Assembly (NCBI RefSeq): GCF_001902635.1
Contig: NZ_MJAO01000013.1
Span: forward strand, 1 to 64,000
DNA from: Serratia marcescens
GTDB lineage: Bacteria; Pseudomonadota; Gammaproteobacteria; Enterobacterales; Enterobacteriaceae
Direction of reading: 5' to 3'
DNA: 64,000 nt
Below the pieces are notes generated by a model that saw nothing but the letters and a program-made list of their open reading frames with translations, was not told the origin of the DNA and made no database searches. Both the position numbers and the translations under genes were made by a program. This document shows positions 43,590-56,198 of this stretch, in pieces (the first letter of the stretch is position 1; each line of letters opens with the position of its first letter).

Positions 43590-44954
43590 TTATTTGCCGA
43601 TGCAAAAGCTGGAGAAGATGCGGCCCAGCAGGTCGTCGGAGGTGAATTCGCCGGTGATTTCGCTCAAGGCCAGCTGCGCCTGGCGCAGTTCTTCGGCCAA
43701 CAGCTCGCCCGCGTAAGCGCTCACTAGCTGTTCTTTGCCCTGCACCAGATGCTGCGCCGCCAGTTCCAGCGCCTGCAGGTGGCGACGGCGCGCCAGGAAA
43801 CCGCCTTCCATGTTGCTGGTGAAACCCATGCTTTGTTTAAGATGATCGCGCAGCACATCGATGCCTTCGCCGGTGCGGGCCGACAGGCGAATAAGTGAGT
43901 GGTTATTCACTTCCGTCAGACCCAGCGTTTCACCGGTGATGTCGGCTTTGTTACGTACCACGGTGATCGGCAGCGTGCCCGGCAGGCGCGCCATAAATTC
44001 CGGCCAGATCTCCGCCGGCTCGGTGGCGGCGGTGGTGGTGCCGTCAACCATAAACAGCACTCTGTCGGCCTGTTCGATCTCGTTCCATGCACGTTCGATA
44101 CCGATGCGTTCCACTTCGTCGCTGGCGTCGCGCAGGCCGGCGGTGTCGATGATGTGCAGCGGCATACCGTCGATATGGATATGTTCGCGCAATACGTCGC
44201 GGGTGGTGCCGGCGATATCGGTGACGATCGCCGCCTCGCGCCCGGCCAACGCATTGAGCAGGCTGGATTTACCGGCGTTGGGGCGCCCGGCGATCACCAC
44301 CTTCATCCCTTCGCGCAGCAGGCTGCCCTGGCGCGCTTCACCGCGCACGCTGTCCAGATCCGCCATCACGTCGTTGAGCTGCGCCTCGATTTTACCGTCG
44401 GACAGGAAGTCGATTTCCTCGTCCGGGAAGTCGATCGCCGCTTCCACATAGATGCGCAGGTGAGTGAGCGCTTCCACGAGTTGGTGGATGCGGGTGGAGA
44501 ACACGCCCTGCAGCGAGTTCATCGCCGAACGCGCCGCCTGCTCGGAGCTGGCGTCGATCAGATCGGCAATCGCTTCGGCCTGCGCCAAATCGAGTTTGTC
44601 GTTGAGGAACGCGCGCTCCGAGAACTCGCCGGGCCGCGCGATGCGCACGTCGGGCAGCGCCAGCACGCGCTTGAGCAGCAGATCGAGGATCACCGGCCCG
44701 CCGTGGCCCTGCAGTTCCAGCACGTCTTCGCCGGTAAAGGAGTTCGGCCCCGGGAACCACAGCGCGATGCCTTGGTCGAGGGTGGCGCCCGTGGCGTCGC
44801 GGAACGGCAGATAGTCAGCGTAGCGCGGCTTCGGCAGCTTGCCGAGCAACGCCTGGGCGACGTCTTTGGCCTTGCTTCCGGAAATGCGCAGAATGCCGAC
44901 GCCGCCGCGTCCCGGCGGGGTGGCTTGGGCTACGATGGTATCGGTGGTGCTCAT
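43590..44954 (-). CDS. mnmE: tRNA modification GTPase MnmE
   Basis: MnmE works with MnmG to make the cmnm5 modification at tRNA wobble uridines and binds 5-formyl-tetrahydrofolate. The 454-residue protein has the folate-binding N-terminal domain. A Ras-like G domain follows (G1 [10 protein letters not shown]3 DTAGLRD, G4 NKAD), and the protein ends in the catalytic C-terminal motif FCIGK. It is the last gene of the rpmH-rnpA-yidD-yidC-mnmE cluster. E. coli has tnaCAB downstream of this gene; that operon is absent here. Confidence 0.97.
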   Translation of the reverse strand: MSTTDTIVAQATPPGRGGVGILRISGSKAKDVAQALLGKLPKPRYADYLPFRDATGATLDQGIALWFPGPNSFTGEDVLELQGHGGPVILDLLLKRVLALPDVRIARPGEFSERAFLNDKLDLAQAEAIADLIDASSEQAARSAMNSLQGVFSTRIHQLVEALTHLRIYVEAAIDFPDEEIDFLSDGKIEAQLNDVMADLDSVRGEARQGSLLREGMKVVIAGRPNAGKSSLLNALAGREAAIVTDIAGTTRDVLREHIHIDGMPLHIIDTAGLRDASDEVERIGIERAWNEIEQADRVLFMVDGTTTAATEPAEIWPEFMARLPGTLPITVVRNKADITGETLGLTEVNNHSLIRLSARTGEGIDVLRDHLKQSMGFTSNMEGGFLARRRHLQALELAAQHLVQGKEQLVSAYAGELLAEELRQAQLALSEITGEFTSDDLLGRIFSSFCIGK

Positions 44955-44981
44955 AACGGTTCTCTCTGACGATTAAGATGC

Positions 44982-45007
44982 AAAAAGGCGGTCTAATGAC
45001 CGCCTTT
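44982..45007 (-). terminator. Terminator between yidC and mnmE
   Basis: AAAGGCGGTC (44984-44993) pairs with GACCGCCTTT (44998-45007) around TAAT. On the minus strand five Ts follow. It should limit readthrough from yidC into mnmE, which then needs its own promoter in the 30 bases left, or partial readthrough. Confidence 0.85.
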
Positions 45008-45050
45008 GGTGTTACTGCAAGGGTCGGCGCGCCGAACCCCTACAATACGC

Positions 45051-46688
45051 TTAGCTTTTTTTCTTGTCGCGGCTGTGCAGACCGCGTTTTTCCAGACCAC
45101 GGTAAATCAGCTGCTGCTGCAGGATGGTCACCAGGTTGCTGACGATGTAGTACAGCACCAGACCGGACGGGAACCACAGGAAGAACACTGTGAAGATCAC
45201 CGGCATGAAGGTCATGATTTTCTGCTGCATCGGGTCAGTCACGGTGGTCGGCGACATCTTCTGAATGAAGAACATCGTCACGCCCATCAGGATTGGCAGG
45301 ATGTAGTACGGGTCTTGCGCCGACAGGTCATGGATCCACAGGGCGAACGGCGCGTGGCGCAGCTCGACCGAGCCCATCAGCATGTAGTACAGCGCCAGGA
45401 AGATTGGCATCTGGATCAGCAACGGCAGGCAGCCGCCGAGCGGGTTCACTTTCTCCGCCTTGTACAGCGCCATCATCTCTTGGCTCATGCGCTGTTTGTC
45501 ATCGCCGATACGCTCGCGCATCGCCTGCAGCTTCGGCTGCAGCATGCGCATTTTCGCCATCGAGGTGTACTGCGCCTTGGTCAGCGGGTACATGATGCCG
45601 CGCACGATGAAGGTGATGATGATGATGGAGAAGCCCCAGTTACCGATAAAGCCGTGGATGAACTTCAGCAGTTTGAACAGCGGCTGGGAGATGAACCACA
45701 GCCAACCGTAATCCACGGTCAGGTCCAGGTGCGGCGCCAACTGGGCCATCTGATCCTGCAGCTCCGGGCCGACCCACAGGGTCGCGTTCAGCTGTTGCTG
45801 AGCGCCCGGCTGCACCACGACCGGCGTAGATTTGAAGCCGATGGTGGACAGGTTGTCACCCGGTTTGGCGGTGTAGAAGGTGTTGTCACCCTTGGTCGCC
45901 GGTACCCACGCGGTGGCGAAGTACTGTTGCAGCATGGCGACCCAACCGTCTTTGGTGGTGACGTTCAGGTTTTCGTCTTTGTCGAACGCGTATTTCTGGT
46001 ACTTGTCATCGCTGGACGAGTACGCCGCGCCGCGGAAGGTGTGCAGCGCGAAATTGCTGCTGCCGGTGTCGCGGTGCTTAGGCAATTCGGTGGTCTGCTT
46101 CAGCTGGCCGAACAGGGTCAGCTCCAGCGGCGTCGCGCCTTTGTTGTCGATGCTGTAATCCACGCCGACCGCATAGTGATCGCGTTTGAGCACGAAGGTC
46201 TTGGTGTAGACGGCGCCGTCTTTATCGGTGTAGGTCAGCGGGATACGCAGCTCGTCCTGGCCTTCCGGCAGGGTGTAGCTGTCCTGCGCCGCTTGATACA
46301 GCGGGCGTTCGCCGTTGGCCGGGTTGTCCGGGCCGTTTTTACCTGTCAGGCCGCTTTGCGCCTGATAGACGAACGACGGGGTGGTTTCCAGCAGTTGGAA
46401 CGGAGTCGATGAACCCAGAGTATCCGGGTAGGCCAACAGTTTAGCCTGCTCGATATCGCCACCACGGGTGTTGATGGTCAGTGACAGCACGTCGGTGTTC
46501 ACGGTAATCAGCTTACCCTGACCACTGGCTGGCACGGCCTGGCTGGCGGCATCACCGGCTACTGCGTTCGAAGTCTGTTGCGTGGTCTGTGCAGCCGGCT
46601 GCGGAGCGTTGTCCGTTTGCCATGCCTGCCAGATCATGAAAGACACGAACAGCAGAGCGATGAGGAGAAGATTGCGTTGCGAATCCAT
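45051..46688 (-). CDS. yidC: Membrane protein insertase YidC
   Basis: YidC inserts proteins into the inner membrane alone or with SecYEG; subunit c of the ATP synthase is a classical client. The 545-residue protein has an N-terminal anchor ([18 protein letters not shown]) and a large periplasmic domain of about 300 residues. The conserved five-helix core follows, with the hydrophilic-groove arginine in [15 protein letters not shown]. The basic tail [10 protein letters not shown] can contact ribosomes. yidD ends 2 bases before its start. Confidence 0.97.
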   Translation of the reverse strand: MDSQRNLLLIALLFVSFMIWQAWQTDNAPQPAAQTTQQTSNAVAGDAASQAVPASGQGKLITVNTDVLSLTINTRGGDIEQAKLLAYPDTLGSSTPFQLLETTPSFVYQAQSGLTGKNGPDNPANGERPLYQAAQDSYTLPEGQDELRIPLTYTDKDGAVYTKTFVLKRDHYAVGVDYSIDNKGATPLELTLFGQLKQTTELPKHRDTGSSNFALHTFRGAAYSSSDDKYQKYAFDKDENLNVTTKDGWVAMLQQYFATAWVPATKGDNTFYTAKPGDNLSTIGFKSTPVVVQPGAQQQLNATLWVGPELQDQMAQLAPHLDLTVDYGWLWFISQPLFKLLKFIHGFIGNWGFSIIIITFIVRGIMYPLTKAQYTSMAKMRMLQPKLQAMRERIGDDKQRMSQEMMALYKAEKVNPLGGCLPLLIQMPIFLALYYMLMGSVELRHAPFALWIHDLSAQDPYYILPILMGVTMFFIQKMSPTTVTDPMQQKIMTFMPVIFTVFFLWFPSGLVLYYIVSNLVTILQQQLIYRGLEKRGLHSRDKKKS

Positions 46689-46690
46689 CG

Positions 46691-46948
46691 TTAGTGTTCT
46701 CTGTTATCGTCGGTTTTTGGCGGCACCGGATCATCGCCACCTGGGTTCAAAGGGTGGCATTTTAATACGCGTTTCAATGCTAACCAACTGCCTTTTATCA
46801 TGCCAAACCTGCTTAATGCCTCAATTGCGTAATGAGAGCATGTCGGCTGGAAGCGACAACGAGGCCCTAGCAGCGGACTGATGACGAGCTGATAGGCCCG
46901 CACCAGTCCGATTAGGATGCGGGAGCCTGGCGACAGTGGCGACGCCAT
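46691..46948 (-). CDS. yidD: Membrane protein insertion efficiency factor YidD
   Basis: YidD is a small membrane-associated protein that aids insertion by YidC. The 85-residue product has the family motif [19 protein letters not shown] with conserved cysteines, then GDDPVPP near the C-terminus. It overlaps the 3' end of rnpA by 37 bases in another frame, the usual arrangement in enterobacteria, and is followed 2 bases later by yidC. Confidence 0.95.
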   Translation of the reverse strand: MASPLSPGSRILIGLVRAYQLVISPLLGPRCRFQPTCSHYAIEALSRFGMIKGSWLALKRVLKCHPLNPGGDDPVPPKTDDNREH

Positions 46949-47271
46949 AATTTATCCAAAGCTTCCGTCAGCGCGCGGTTATCCAAATCCGCTATCCCCT
47001 TTTTGGCCACCACGACAAAATCCATCGCCGGTAATTCGTGCTGGCGCAGGCGGAAGCTTTCGCGGGTTAGGCGTTTGATCCGATTACGCTCGTGCGCGCG
47101 TTTGACGTGTTTTTTGGCGACGGTAAGACCGATGCGGGGATGCCCCAGCTGGTTCAGGCGGCCGAGGATGGTGATTTGCGGCGTGCCAGCCCGTTGTGGC
47201 TGCTGGAAGACGAAAGTGAAATGAGTGGGAGTTAACAAACGTAACTCCCTAGGAAAAGCGAGCTTAACCAC
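46912..47271 (-). CDS. rnpA: Ribonuclease P protein component
   Basis: RnpA is the protein subunit that helps RNase P RNA mature the 5' ends of tRNAs. The 119-residue basic protein has the RNR motif [20 protein letters not shown], the RNA-binding signature. It starts with GTG at 47271, giving [12 protein letters not shown] aligned with the E. coli protein. It follows rpmH after 17 bases and overlaps yidD at its end. Confidence 0.96.
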   Translation of the reverse strand: MVKLAFPRELRLLTPTHFTFVFQQPQRAGTPQITILGRLNQLGHPRIGLTVAKKHVKRAHERNRIKRLTRESFRLRQHELPAMDFVVVAKKGIADLDNRALTEALDKLWRRHCRQAPAS

Positions 47272-47288
47272 TCAGCGGGTTAGCTTTA

Positions 47289-47441
<153 letters not shown>

Positions 47442-47533
47442 CTAAACTTAAAATAATTACTGATCAGTAAACGCGTTTGGCTACTCGGCGTGAAGATGAC
47501 CGACGCCTCAATCGCAATACATAAAGAAGCGGG

Positions 47534-47562
47534 ATTGTAATAATTGTACAGTCCTGAGTCAA
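47534..47562 (-). promoter_or_regulatory. rpmH promoter
   Basis: On the minus strand TTGACT (47557-47562) is separated by exactly 17 bases from TACAAT (47534-47539). This near-consensus sigma-70 promoter would start transcription about 100 bases upstream of rpmH. Confidence 0.8.
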
Positions 47563-47762
47563 TTCGCATCGCGCCAGCCTACCTGGTTGTCTGCCAATAC
47601 GGAGTAAAATCCGGTCTTGGCCCGTGGTCACCGCAGAATCCTGTCTGGCTAATGACGCACCATAAGGAACCAGGTATCACACGTAGGGCGAAGATTATAC
47701 GGACTCGGGGTGAAATCGCAAGGATCCCGGCGAGATCCTTTGCGCGCGAACCCAGGATCCGG

Positions 47763-47771
47763 CGTGGATAA
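47763..47771 (-). promoter_or_regulatory. DnaA box upstream of dnaA (one mismatch)
   Basis: CGTGGATAA is the reverse complement of TTATCCACG, one base from consensus. It lies 340 bases upstream of the dnaA start. Confidence 0.6.
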
Positions 47772-47872
47772 CAGGGTATAACCGGTTGACAATGTAAAAA
47801 ATGCGGCGCAGCGGCCGGGATCTGCACTGTCATGCGGGCGCGGCGGTGAAAAGATCGCCGCCGGCCGCGGCC

Positions 47873-47881
47873 TGTGGATAA
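47873..47881 (-). promoter_or_regulatory. DnaA box in the dnaA promoter region
   Basis: TGTGGATAA is a perfect consensus box. It lies about 50 bases upstream of the likely dnaA -10 element TATGAT and is well placed for DnaA autoregulation. Confidence 0.85.
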
Positions 47882-48110
47882 AATGGATCTAATCTGTGAG
47901 GAAGGGGAGGATCTCTTGCGCGGATTGCGCTATGATCCGTCATTCCGATCGCGATCCCTCATGCCGGGATCGTGAGGGACACAAACCGTGAAAGGCGGTT
48001 CGCATCCCCCACAGGCAAACAGCCGATGCCGGGTATGTGTCAAAAATCATGAGTTATAAAAAAGTTGCCCGTTTCTTTTCTTTATTGATCTTGTTCGAGT
48101 GGAGTCCGCC

Positions 48111-49505
48111 GTGTCACTTTCGCTTTGGCAGCAGTGTCTTGCCCGATTGCAGGATGAGTTACCTGCCACAGAATTTAGTATGTGGATTCGCCCATTGCAG
48201 GCGGAACTGAGTGACAACACCCTGGCGCTGTACGCGCCTAACCGTTTTGTGCTGGATTGGGTTCGCGATAAGTACTTAAACAACATCAATGGTCTGCTGA
48301 ATGATTTCTGCGGCACGGACGCGCCTTTGCTGCGTTTTGAAGTCGGCAGCAAGCCGATCACGCAGGTGATCAGCCAGACCGTGACCGCCAGCGTCAGCAG
48401 CGCACCTGCGGCCCCGGCGGCGCGCACGGCCGCGCCTTCGCGCCCGAGCTGGGACAACGCGGCGGCGCAACCCGAGCTCTCTTACCGCTCCAACGTCAAC
48501 CCTAAACACACCTTCGACAACTTCGTTGAGGGTAAGTCCAACCAGCTGGCGCGCGCGGCGGCTCGCCAGGTGGCGGACAATCCGGGCGGCGCCTACAACC
48601 CTTTGTTCCTGTATGGCGGCACCGGTCTGGGTAAAACTCACCTGCTGCACGCGGTCGGCAACGGCATCATGGCGCGCAAGGCCAACGCCAAAGTGGTTTA
48701 CATGCACTCGGAACGCTTCGTGCAGGACATGGTCAAAGCGTTGCAGAACAATGCCATCGAAGAGTTTAAGCGCTACTACCGTTCGGTCGACGCCTTGCTG
48801 ATCGATGACATCCAATTCTTCGCCAACAAGGAGCGTTCGCAGGAAGAGTTCTTCCATACCTTTAACGCCCTGTTGGAAGGCAATCAGCAGATCATCCTGA
48901 CCTCGGATCGCTACCCTAAAGAGATCAACGGGGTGGAAGATCGTCTGAAGTCTCGCTTCGGCTGGGGGCTGACGGTGGCGATCGAGCCGCCGGAACTGGA
49001 AACCCGCGTGGCGATCCTGATGAAAAAGGCCGACGAAAACGACATTCGCCTGCCGGGCGAAGTGGCGTTCTTCATCGCCAAGCGTCTGCGTTCCAACGTG
49101 CGTGAGCTTGAAGGGGCGCTGAACCGCGTGATCGCCAACGCCAACTTTACCGGCCGGGCCATCACTATCGATTTCGTGCGCGAAGCGCTGCGCGATCTGC
49201 TGGCGCTGCAGGAAAAGCTGGTCACCATCGACAATATTCAAAAGACGGTGGCGGAGTATTACAAGATTAAAGTCGCGGATTTGCTGTCCAAGCGGCGTTC
49301 GCGATCCGTTGCCCGCCCGCGCCAGATGGCGATGGCGCTGGCGAAGGAACTCACCAACCACAGCCTGCCGGAAATCGGCGATGCGTTTGGTGGCCGCGAC
49401 CATACCACGGTGTTGCACGCCTGCCGGAAGATCGAGCAGCTGCGTGAGGAAAGTCACGACATCAAAGAAGATTTCTCCAATTTAATCAGAACATTATCTT
49501 CATAG
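48111..49505 (+). CDS. dnaA: Chromosomal replication initiator DnaA
   Basis: DnaA binds the oriC boxes and unwinds the origin in its ATP form. The 464-residue protein has domain I (residues 1-85), a short variable linker, an AAA+ domain with Walker A GGTGLGKT (169-176) and Walker [11 protein letters not shown]. The C-terminal DNA-binding domain has the signature [20 protein letters not shown] use the GTG at 48111, preceded by GGAG at a 6-base distance and matching the E. coli start; an in-frame ATG-like extension upstream is not conserved. dnaN follows after 4 bases. Confidence 0.97.
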   Translation: MSLSLWQQCLARLQDELPATEFSMWIRPLQAELSDNTLALYAPNRFVLDWVRDKYLNNINGLLNDFCGTDAPLLRFEVGSKPITQVISQTVTASVSSAPAAPAARTAAPSRPSWDNAAAQPELSYRSNVNPKHTFDNFVEGKSNQLARAAARQVADNPGGAYNPLFLYGGTGLGKTHLLHAVGNGIMARKANAKVVYMHSERFVQDMVKALQNNAIEEFKRYYRSVDALLIDDIQFFANKERSQEEFFHTFNALLEGNQQIILTSDRYPKEINGVEDRLKSRFGWGLTVAIEPPELETRVAILMKKADENDIRLPGEVAFFIAKRLRSNVRELEGALNRVIANANFTGRAITIDFVREALRDLLALQEKLVTIDNIQKTVAEYYKIKVADLLSKRRSRSVARPRQMAMALAKELTNHSLPEIGDAFGGRDHTTVLHACRKIEQLREESHDIKEDFSNLIRTLSS

Positions 49506-49509
49506 CGCT

Positions 49510-50610
49510 ATGAAATTTATCGTTGAACGTGAGCATCTGCTAAAACCGCTGCAACAGGTGAGCAGCCCGCTGGGCGGCCGCCCGACCTTGCCGATCCTGG
49601 GCAACCTGCTGCTGCAGGTGACGGAAGGCTCCCTGCTGCTGACCGGCACCGATCTGGAGATGGAGATGGTGGCGCGCGTCGCCCTGTCCCAACCGCACGA
49701 GCCGGGCGCGACCACCGTGCCCGCGCGCAAATTCTTTGATATCTGCCGTGGCCTGCCGGAAGGGGCGGAGATCGCCGTCACGCTGGAGAGCGAGCGCATG
49801 CTGGTGCGGTCCGGCCGCAGCCGCTTCTCGCTGTCCACGCTGCCGGCGGCGGACTTCCCGAACCTGGACGACTGGCAGAGCGAGGTGGAGTTCACCTTGC
49901 CGCAGGCGACGCTGAAGCGCCTGATCGAAGCCACCCAGTTCTCGATGGCCCATCAGGACGTGCGTTACTACCTGAACGGCATGCTGTTTGAAACCGAAGG
50001 CGAAGAGCTGCGCACCGTCGCGACCGACGGCCACCGCCTGGCGGTGTGCTCGATGCCGATCGGCCAACAGCTGCCGTCGCATTCGGTGATCGTGCCGCGT
50101 AAAGGGGTGATGGAGCTGGTGCGTCTGCTGGACGGCGGTGATTCGCTGCTGCAGCTGCAGATCGGCAGCAACAACATCCGCGCCCACGTCGGCGACTTCA
50201 TCTTCACGTCCAAGCTGGTTGACGGCCGTTTCCCGGACTATCGCCGCGTATTGCCGAAGAACCCGGATAAAACGCTGGAAGCCGGCTGCGATCTGCTCAA
50301 GCAGGCGTTCGCCCGCGCGGCGATCCTGTCGAACGAGAAATTCCGCGGCGTGCGGCTGTACGTCAGCCAGAACCAGCTGAAGATCACCGCCAACAACCCG
50401 GAGCAGGAAGAAGCGGAAGAGATCCTCGACGTCAGCTACGACGGCGCGGAGATGGAGATCGGCTTCAACGTCAGCTACGTGCTGGACGTGTTGAACGCGC
50501 TCAAGTGTGAAGACGTGCGCCTGCTGTTGACCGACTCGGTCTCCAGCGTGCAGATCGAAGACGGCGCCAGCCAGGCGGCGGCCTACGTTGTCATGCCAAT
50601 GCGGTTGTGA
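49510..50610 (+). CDS. dnaN: DNA polymerase III beta sliding clamp
   Basis: DnaN forms the ring-shaped dimer that tethers replicative polymerase to DNA. The 366-residue protein has three similar clamp domains, beginning MKFIVEREHLLKPLQQVSSPLGGRPTLPILGN. It ends with AAYVVMPMRL, part of the pocket that binds partner proteins. It is coupled to dnaA (4-base gap). Unlike E. coli as I recall it, where recF follows at once, 161 bases separate it from recF. Confidence 0.97.
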   Translation: MKFIVEREHLLKPLQQVSSPLGGRPTLPILGNLLLQVTEGSLLLTGTDLEMEMVARVALSQPHEPGATTVPARKFFDICRGLPEGAEIAVTLESERMLVRSGRSRFSLSTLPAADFPNLDDWQSEVEFTLPQATLKRLIEATQFSMAHQDVRYYLNGMLFETEGEELRTVATDGHRLAVCSMPIGQQLPSHSVIVPRKGVMELVRLLDGGDSLLQLQIGSNNIRAHVGDFIFTSKLVDGRFPDYRRVLPKNPDKTLEAGCDLLKQAFARAAILSNEKFRGVRLYVSQNQLKITANNPEQEEAEEILDVSYDGAEMEIGFNVSYVLDVLNALKCEDVRLLLTDSVSSVQIEDGASQAAAYVVMPMRL

Positions 50611-50637
50611 TCGATATCCGGGCTATCTTGCTTGCCA

Positions 50638-50714
50638 TTTTACGCTTGGGCAGTGCTCGCAATCCTCACGTACGCTGTGTACGCTCCGGTTGCTGTGCGC
50701 TGTCCGCACGTAAA
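50638..50714 (+). repeat. Long imperfect palindrome between dnaN and recF
   Basis: Nested inverted segments share one centre near 50676: TTTTACG/CGTAAA (50638-50644, 50709-50714), GGGCAGTGC/GCGCTGTCC (50648-50656, 50697-50705, paired with two G-U), GCAATCC/GGTTGC (50659-50665, 50688-50693) and CGTAC/GTACG (50669-50673, 50679-50683). RNA from it would fold into a 77-base hairpin. No T-run follows. It resembles enterobacterial intergenic palindromic repeats, but I cannot confirm other copies from this window. Confidence 0.7.
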
Positions 50715-50771
50715 CTGCCTGCGCCGATAACGCCCTTACATTGAGCGTAGTTTCCCGGTGATAGAGTAGGC

Positions 50772-51857
50772 ATGGCATTAACGCGTTTATTGATTAAAGA
50801 TTTCCGCAATATCGAGGCGGCGGATTTGGCGCTGGCGCCGGGATTCAACTTCCTGGTCGGCGCCAACGGCAGCGGCAAGACCAGCGTGCTGGAAGCGGTG
50901 TATACGCTCGGCCACGGCCGCGCCTTCCGCAGCCTGCAGGCCGGTCGGGTCATTCGCCACGACCAACCGGAGTTCGTGCTGCATGGCCGCATCGAAGGCG
51001 CAGAGCGCGAGCTGTCGGTAGGATTGAGCAAGAGCCGTCAGGGTGACAGCAAAGTACGCATCGATGGCAGCGACGGCCACAAGGTGGCCGAACTGGCGCA
51101 GCTGCTGCCCATGCAGCTGATCACCCCTGAAGGTTTTACCCTGCTAAACGGCGGGCCGAAATTCCGGCGCGCCTTCCTGGACTGGGGCTGTTTTCATAAC
51201 GAACCCGGTTTTTTCACCGCCTGGAGCAACCTGAAAAGGTTACTGAAGCAGCGCAATGCCGCGCTGCGCCAGGTGAGTCGCTATGCGCAGATCCGCGCCT
51301 GGGATCAGGAACTGATCCCGCTCGCGGAGCGCATCAGCGAATGGCGGGCGGAATACAGCGACGCGATCGCCGCGGATATCACCGCGACCTGCGCGCAGTT
51401 TCTGCCTGAATTCGCCCTGAGCTTCTCCTTCCAGCGCGGCTGGGACAAAGAGAGCGACTACGGCGAGCTGCTGGAGCGCCAGTTCGAGCGCGACAGGGCG
51501 TTGACCTATACCGCGGTGGGGCCGCATAAAGCGGACTTCCGCATTCGTGCCGACGGCACGCCGGTAGAGGATTTGTTATCGCGCGGTCAGCTTAAGCTGC
51601 TGATGTGCGCGTTGCGCTTGGCGCAGGGTGAGTTTCTCACCCGGCAGAGCGGGCGGCGTTGCCTGTATCTGATTGATGATTTTGCCTCCGAGCTGGACAC
51701 CGGCCGTCGCCGGTTGCTGGCCGATCGCCTGAAAGCCACCCAGGCCCAGGTTTTTGTCAGCGCGGTCAGCGCTGAACAAGTGACCGACATGGCCGGTGAA
51801 AAGGGCAAGATGTTCCGCGTGGAACAGGGTAAAATAGAGGTTCAACCACAGGACTAA
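50772..51857 (+). CDS. recF: DNA repair and recombination protein RecF
   Basis: RecF is an ABC-type ATPase that helps load RecA at single-strand gaps with RecO and RecR. The 361-residue protein has Walker A GANGSGKT (30-37), the ABC signature [18 protein letters not shown] and Walker [13 protein letters not shown]. All are intact. The gyrB start lies 18 bases after its stop, and the whole dnaA-dnaN-recF-gyrB order is kept. Confidence 0.97.
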   Translation: MALTRLLIKDFRNIEAADLALAPGFNFLVGANGSGKTSVLEAVYTLGHGRAFRSLQAGRVIRHDQPEFVLHGRIEGAERELSVGLSKSRQGDSKVRIDGSDGHKVAELAQLLPMQLITPEGFTLLNGGPKFRRAFLDWGCFHNEPGFFTAWSNLKRLLKQRNAALRQVSRYAQIRAWDQELIPLAERISEWRAEYSDAIAADITATCAQFLPEFALSFSFQRGWDKESDYGELLERQFERDRALTYTAVGPHKADFRIRADGTPVEDLLSRGQLKLLMCALRLAQGEFLTRQSGRRCLYLIDDFASELDTGRRRLLADRLKATQAQVFVSAVSAEQVTDMAGEKGKMFRVEQGKIEVQPQD

Positions 51858-54290
<2,433 letters not shown>

Positions 54291-54306
54291 TGCGTTAATG
54301 GCTGTG

Positions 54307-54342
54307 AAAATCCGCGCCGGGCGACCCGCGCGGATTTTTTTT
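54307..54342 (+). terminator. gyrB terminator
   Basis: AAAATCCGCGC (54307-54317) pairs with GCGCGGATTTT (54328-54338), and eight Ts run to 54342. Confidence 0.93.
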
Positions 54343-54415
54343 GCGCCTTTTTTGGCGCTGACAGCGTGGGCTGAAACGCGTTAGCATGGGAAAAAACCAC
54401 TGGGAGAAGCGTTGA

Positions 54416-55231
54416 ATGGCTATTGAACTGATTGCGATTGACATGGATGGTACGTTGCTGGATCCGCAGCATCAAATCACGCCGGCGGTAAAACAGGCTA
54501 TCGCGGCGGCGCGGCGCAAAGGGGTGCATGTGGTGCTGGCCACCGGGCGGCCCTATGTCGGCGTGCAGAATTATCTGCGCCAGTTGGACATTCAGGGCTC
54601 CGGCGATTTCTGCATTACCTATAACGGCGCGTTGGTGCTGCGTGCGGCCGATGGCGCCTGTATCCTGCAGGAAACGCTGGGTTTTGAGGACTATCTGCAT
54701 TTCGAGCAGATGGCGCGCGCGTTCGGCGTTCATTACCAGGCGTTTGATTTCGATACTCTGTATACCCCGAATAAGGACATCGGTAAGTACACCATACACG
54801 AGGCGGAGATGACCGGCATTCCGTTGAAATACCGCAGCGTGGAGGAGATGGATCGCCAGATGCGTTTCCCTAAATTGATGATGATCGACGAGCCGGAACT
54901 GTTGGACAGTGCCATTGCACGCATTCCGGCGGAAACGCGTGAACGCTACACCATTCTGAAAAGTGCGCCTTACTTCCTTGAGATCCTGCCTAAGAACGTC
55001 GATAAGGGCACCGGCGTAAGAATGTTGGCCGAGCACCTCGGCGTGGCACGGGAAAACATCATGACGCTGGGGGATCAGGCCAACGATACGGCGATGATCG
55101 AGTATGCCGGTGTCGGCGTGGCGATGGGTAACGCCATTCCTGAGTTGAAAGCGGTGGCGCAGTTCGTCACCAGCGCCAATACCGAAGACGGCGTGGCACG
55201 CGCCATCGAGAAGTTCGTGCTCAACGTCTGA
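54416..55231 (+). CDS. yidA: Sugar-phosphatase YidA, HAD superfamily (Cof type)
   Basis: This 271-residue cytoplasmic phosphatase acts in E. coli on sugar phosphates such as erythrose 4-phosphate. The nucleophile motif IDMDGTLLD gives Asp9 and Asp11. The Cof-type cap occupies the middle, and the C-terminal metal site is MTLGDQANDTAMIEYAGVGVAMGNA. All motifs are intact. It has its own start after GGGAG and follows the gyrB terminator. Confidence 0.93.
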   Translation: MAIELIAIDMDGTLLDPQHQITPAVKQAIAAARRKGVHVVLATGRPYVGVQNYLRQLDIQGSGDFCITYNGALVLRAADGACILQETLGFEDYLHFEQMARAFGVHYQAFDFDTLYTPNKDIGKYTIHEAEMTGIPLKYRSVEEMDRQMRFPKLMMIDEPELLDSAIARIPAETRERYTILKSAPYFLEILPKNVDKGTGVRMLAEHLGVARENIMTLGDQANDTAMIEYAGVGVAMGNAIPELKAVAQFVTSANTEDGVARAIEKFVLNV

Positions 55232-55237
55232 GAACAC

Positions 55238-55258
55238 GGGGCGCTGCGGCGCCCCTTT
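55238..55258. terminator. Terminator between convergent yidA and cyclodeaminase-like gene
   Basis: GGGGCGC (55238-55244) pairs with GCGCCCC (55249-55255) around TGCG, followed by TTT on the plus strand. It lies between the two stop codons and could serve yidA. Confidence 0.6.
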
Positions 55259-56198
55259 AGATTGCCGCTAACACGCCTTTGGCGATCTGCAGATCCTGAA
55301 TCGCTAACCCGGTGAGATCGGCGATGGTAATTTGTTGTGGCTCGCTTCGCACCCGCCCACCCTGCGCTAATACGGCACCCACTTCGACGATCGGCGTGGA
55401 AACCAGCCTGTTCTGTCGATAAGCCGTGGCGATCTCGCCATATTCCGCACACTGCGCCAGGGCATCAACCAGCAGCACGTCCGCACCGGCCACCAGATCG
55501 GTCGCCAGTTCTTGCTTACCGTGCGCGTCGGCGCCCACCGCGGTGATGTGCGTGCCGGGCCGAATATCCGCCGCCTGCAAAATCGGTTCGCGGCTGGGCG
55601 TGGTGGTGACAATCAGCTGACAGTGCGCCGCCAGCTCCGCCGCATCCTGCGTGATCCGTACCCGAAAACCGCCGGCCTCGGTATCGCGCCGATACGCCGC
55701 CAGCGTTTGTTCGTTGCGGCCCCACACCCACACCTCGCGGCAATGGGTTACCGGTTTCAGGCATTGCAGCTGCAGCCGGGCTTGCTGGCCGGTGCCGACA
55801 ATGCCGATCGCCTGAATGACCGGCGGCGCGCACAGCTCGGCGGCGATGCGGCCGGCCAGTGCGGTGCGCAGCGCGGTCAGCCAGCCCTCATCCTGCAGTA
55901 ACGCCCGCGGCTCGCCGGTCAGGGCGGAGAACGCCATCATCAACCCCTGATTGCTGGCCAGGCCGCGCTCGGCGTTGCGATAGAAGCCGGCGGACACCTT
56001 GACCACGAACAGCTCGTCGCCTTCCAGCCAGGCGGATTTGACACAGCAGTCGCCGGCGGCCCGCTCGAACAGAAAATGTTGCACCGGCGGCTGTTGCACC
56101 CGCCGTTGCGAGTAGGCGATAAAACCCTGCTTCAGCAGCGACGTGACGGCCTCTGCGTCGAACGCGGTAAGGATTTGCTGACGGTTAAGGATGTGCAT
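55257..56198 (-). CDS. Ornithine cyclodeaminase / mu-crystallin family protein
   Basis: This is a 313-residue NAD(P)-dependent protein. The dinucleotide-binding motif AIGIVGTGQQARLQLQCL begins near residue 130, and TAVGADAHGKQEL plus IVEVGAVLAQGG are family blocks. Relatives include ornithine cyclodeaminase, delta-1-pyrroline-2-carboxylate reductase, SbnB and EutC. The partner upstream is a serine/threonine dehydratase-like enzyme whose 3' end overlaps this gene by 14 bases. That pairing favours a EutC-like or pyrroline-carboxylate reductase role, but the substrate is open. Confidence 0.8.
   Translation of the reverse strand: MHILNRQQILTAFDAEAVTSLLKQGFIAYSQRRVQQPPVQHFLFERAAGDCCVKSAWLEGDELFVVKVSAGFYRNAERGLASNQGLMMAFSALTGEPRALLQDEGWLTALRTALAGRIAAELCAPPVIQAIGIVGTGQQARLQLQCLKPVTHCREVWVWGRNEQTLAAYRRDTEAGGFRVRITQDAAELAAHCQLIVTTTPSREPILQAADIRPGTHITAVGADAHGKQELATDLVAGADVLLVDALAQCAEYGEIATAYRQNRLVSTPIVEVGAVLAQGGRVRSEPQQITIADLTGLAIQDLQIAKGVLAAI

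Noticed and set aside
46912..46948. rnpA-yidD overlap as an unusual gene overlap
   Set aside because: The same overlap is the ordinary arrangement in enterobacteria.
46952..46987. Two TTATCCAAA sequences resembling DnaA boxes
   Set aside because: They lie inside the rnpA coding sequence, encode conserved residues and each has a mismatch; nothing suggests a regulatory role.
47544..47771. Possible 75-codon gene in the rpmH-dnaA gap
   Set aside because: It overlaps the rpmH promoter and a DnaA box, has no ribosome site and resembles no known protein; the gap is regulatory in relatives.
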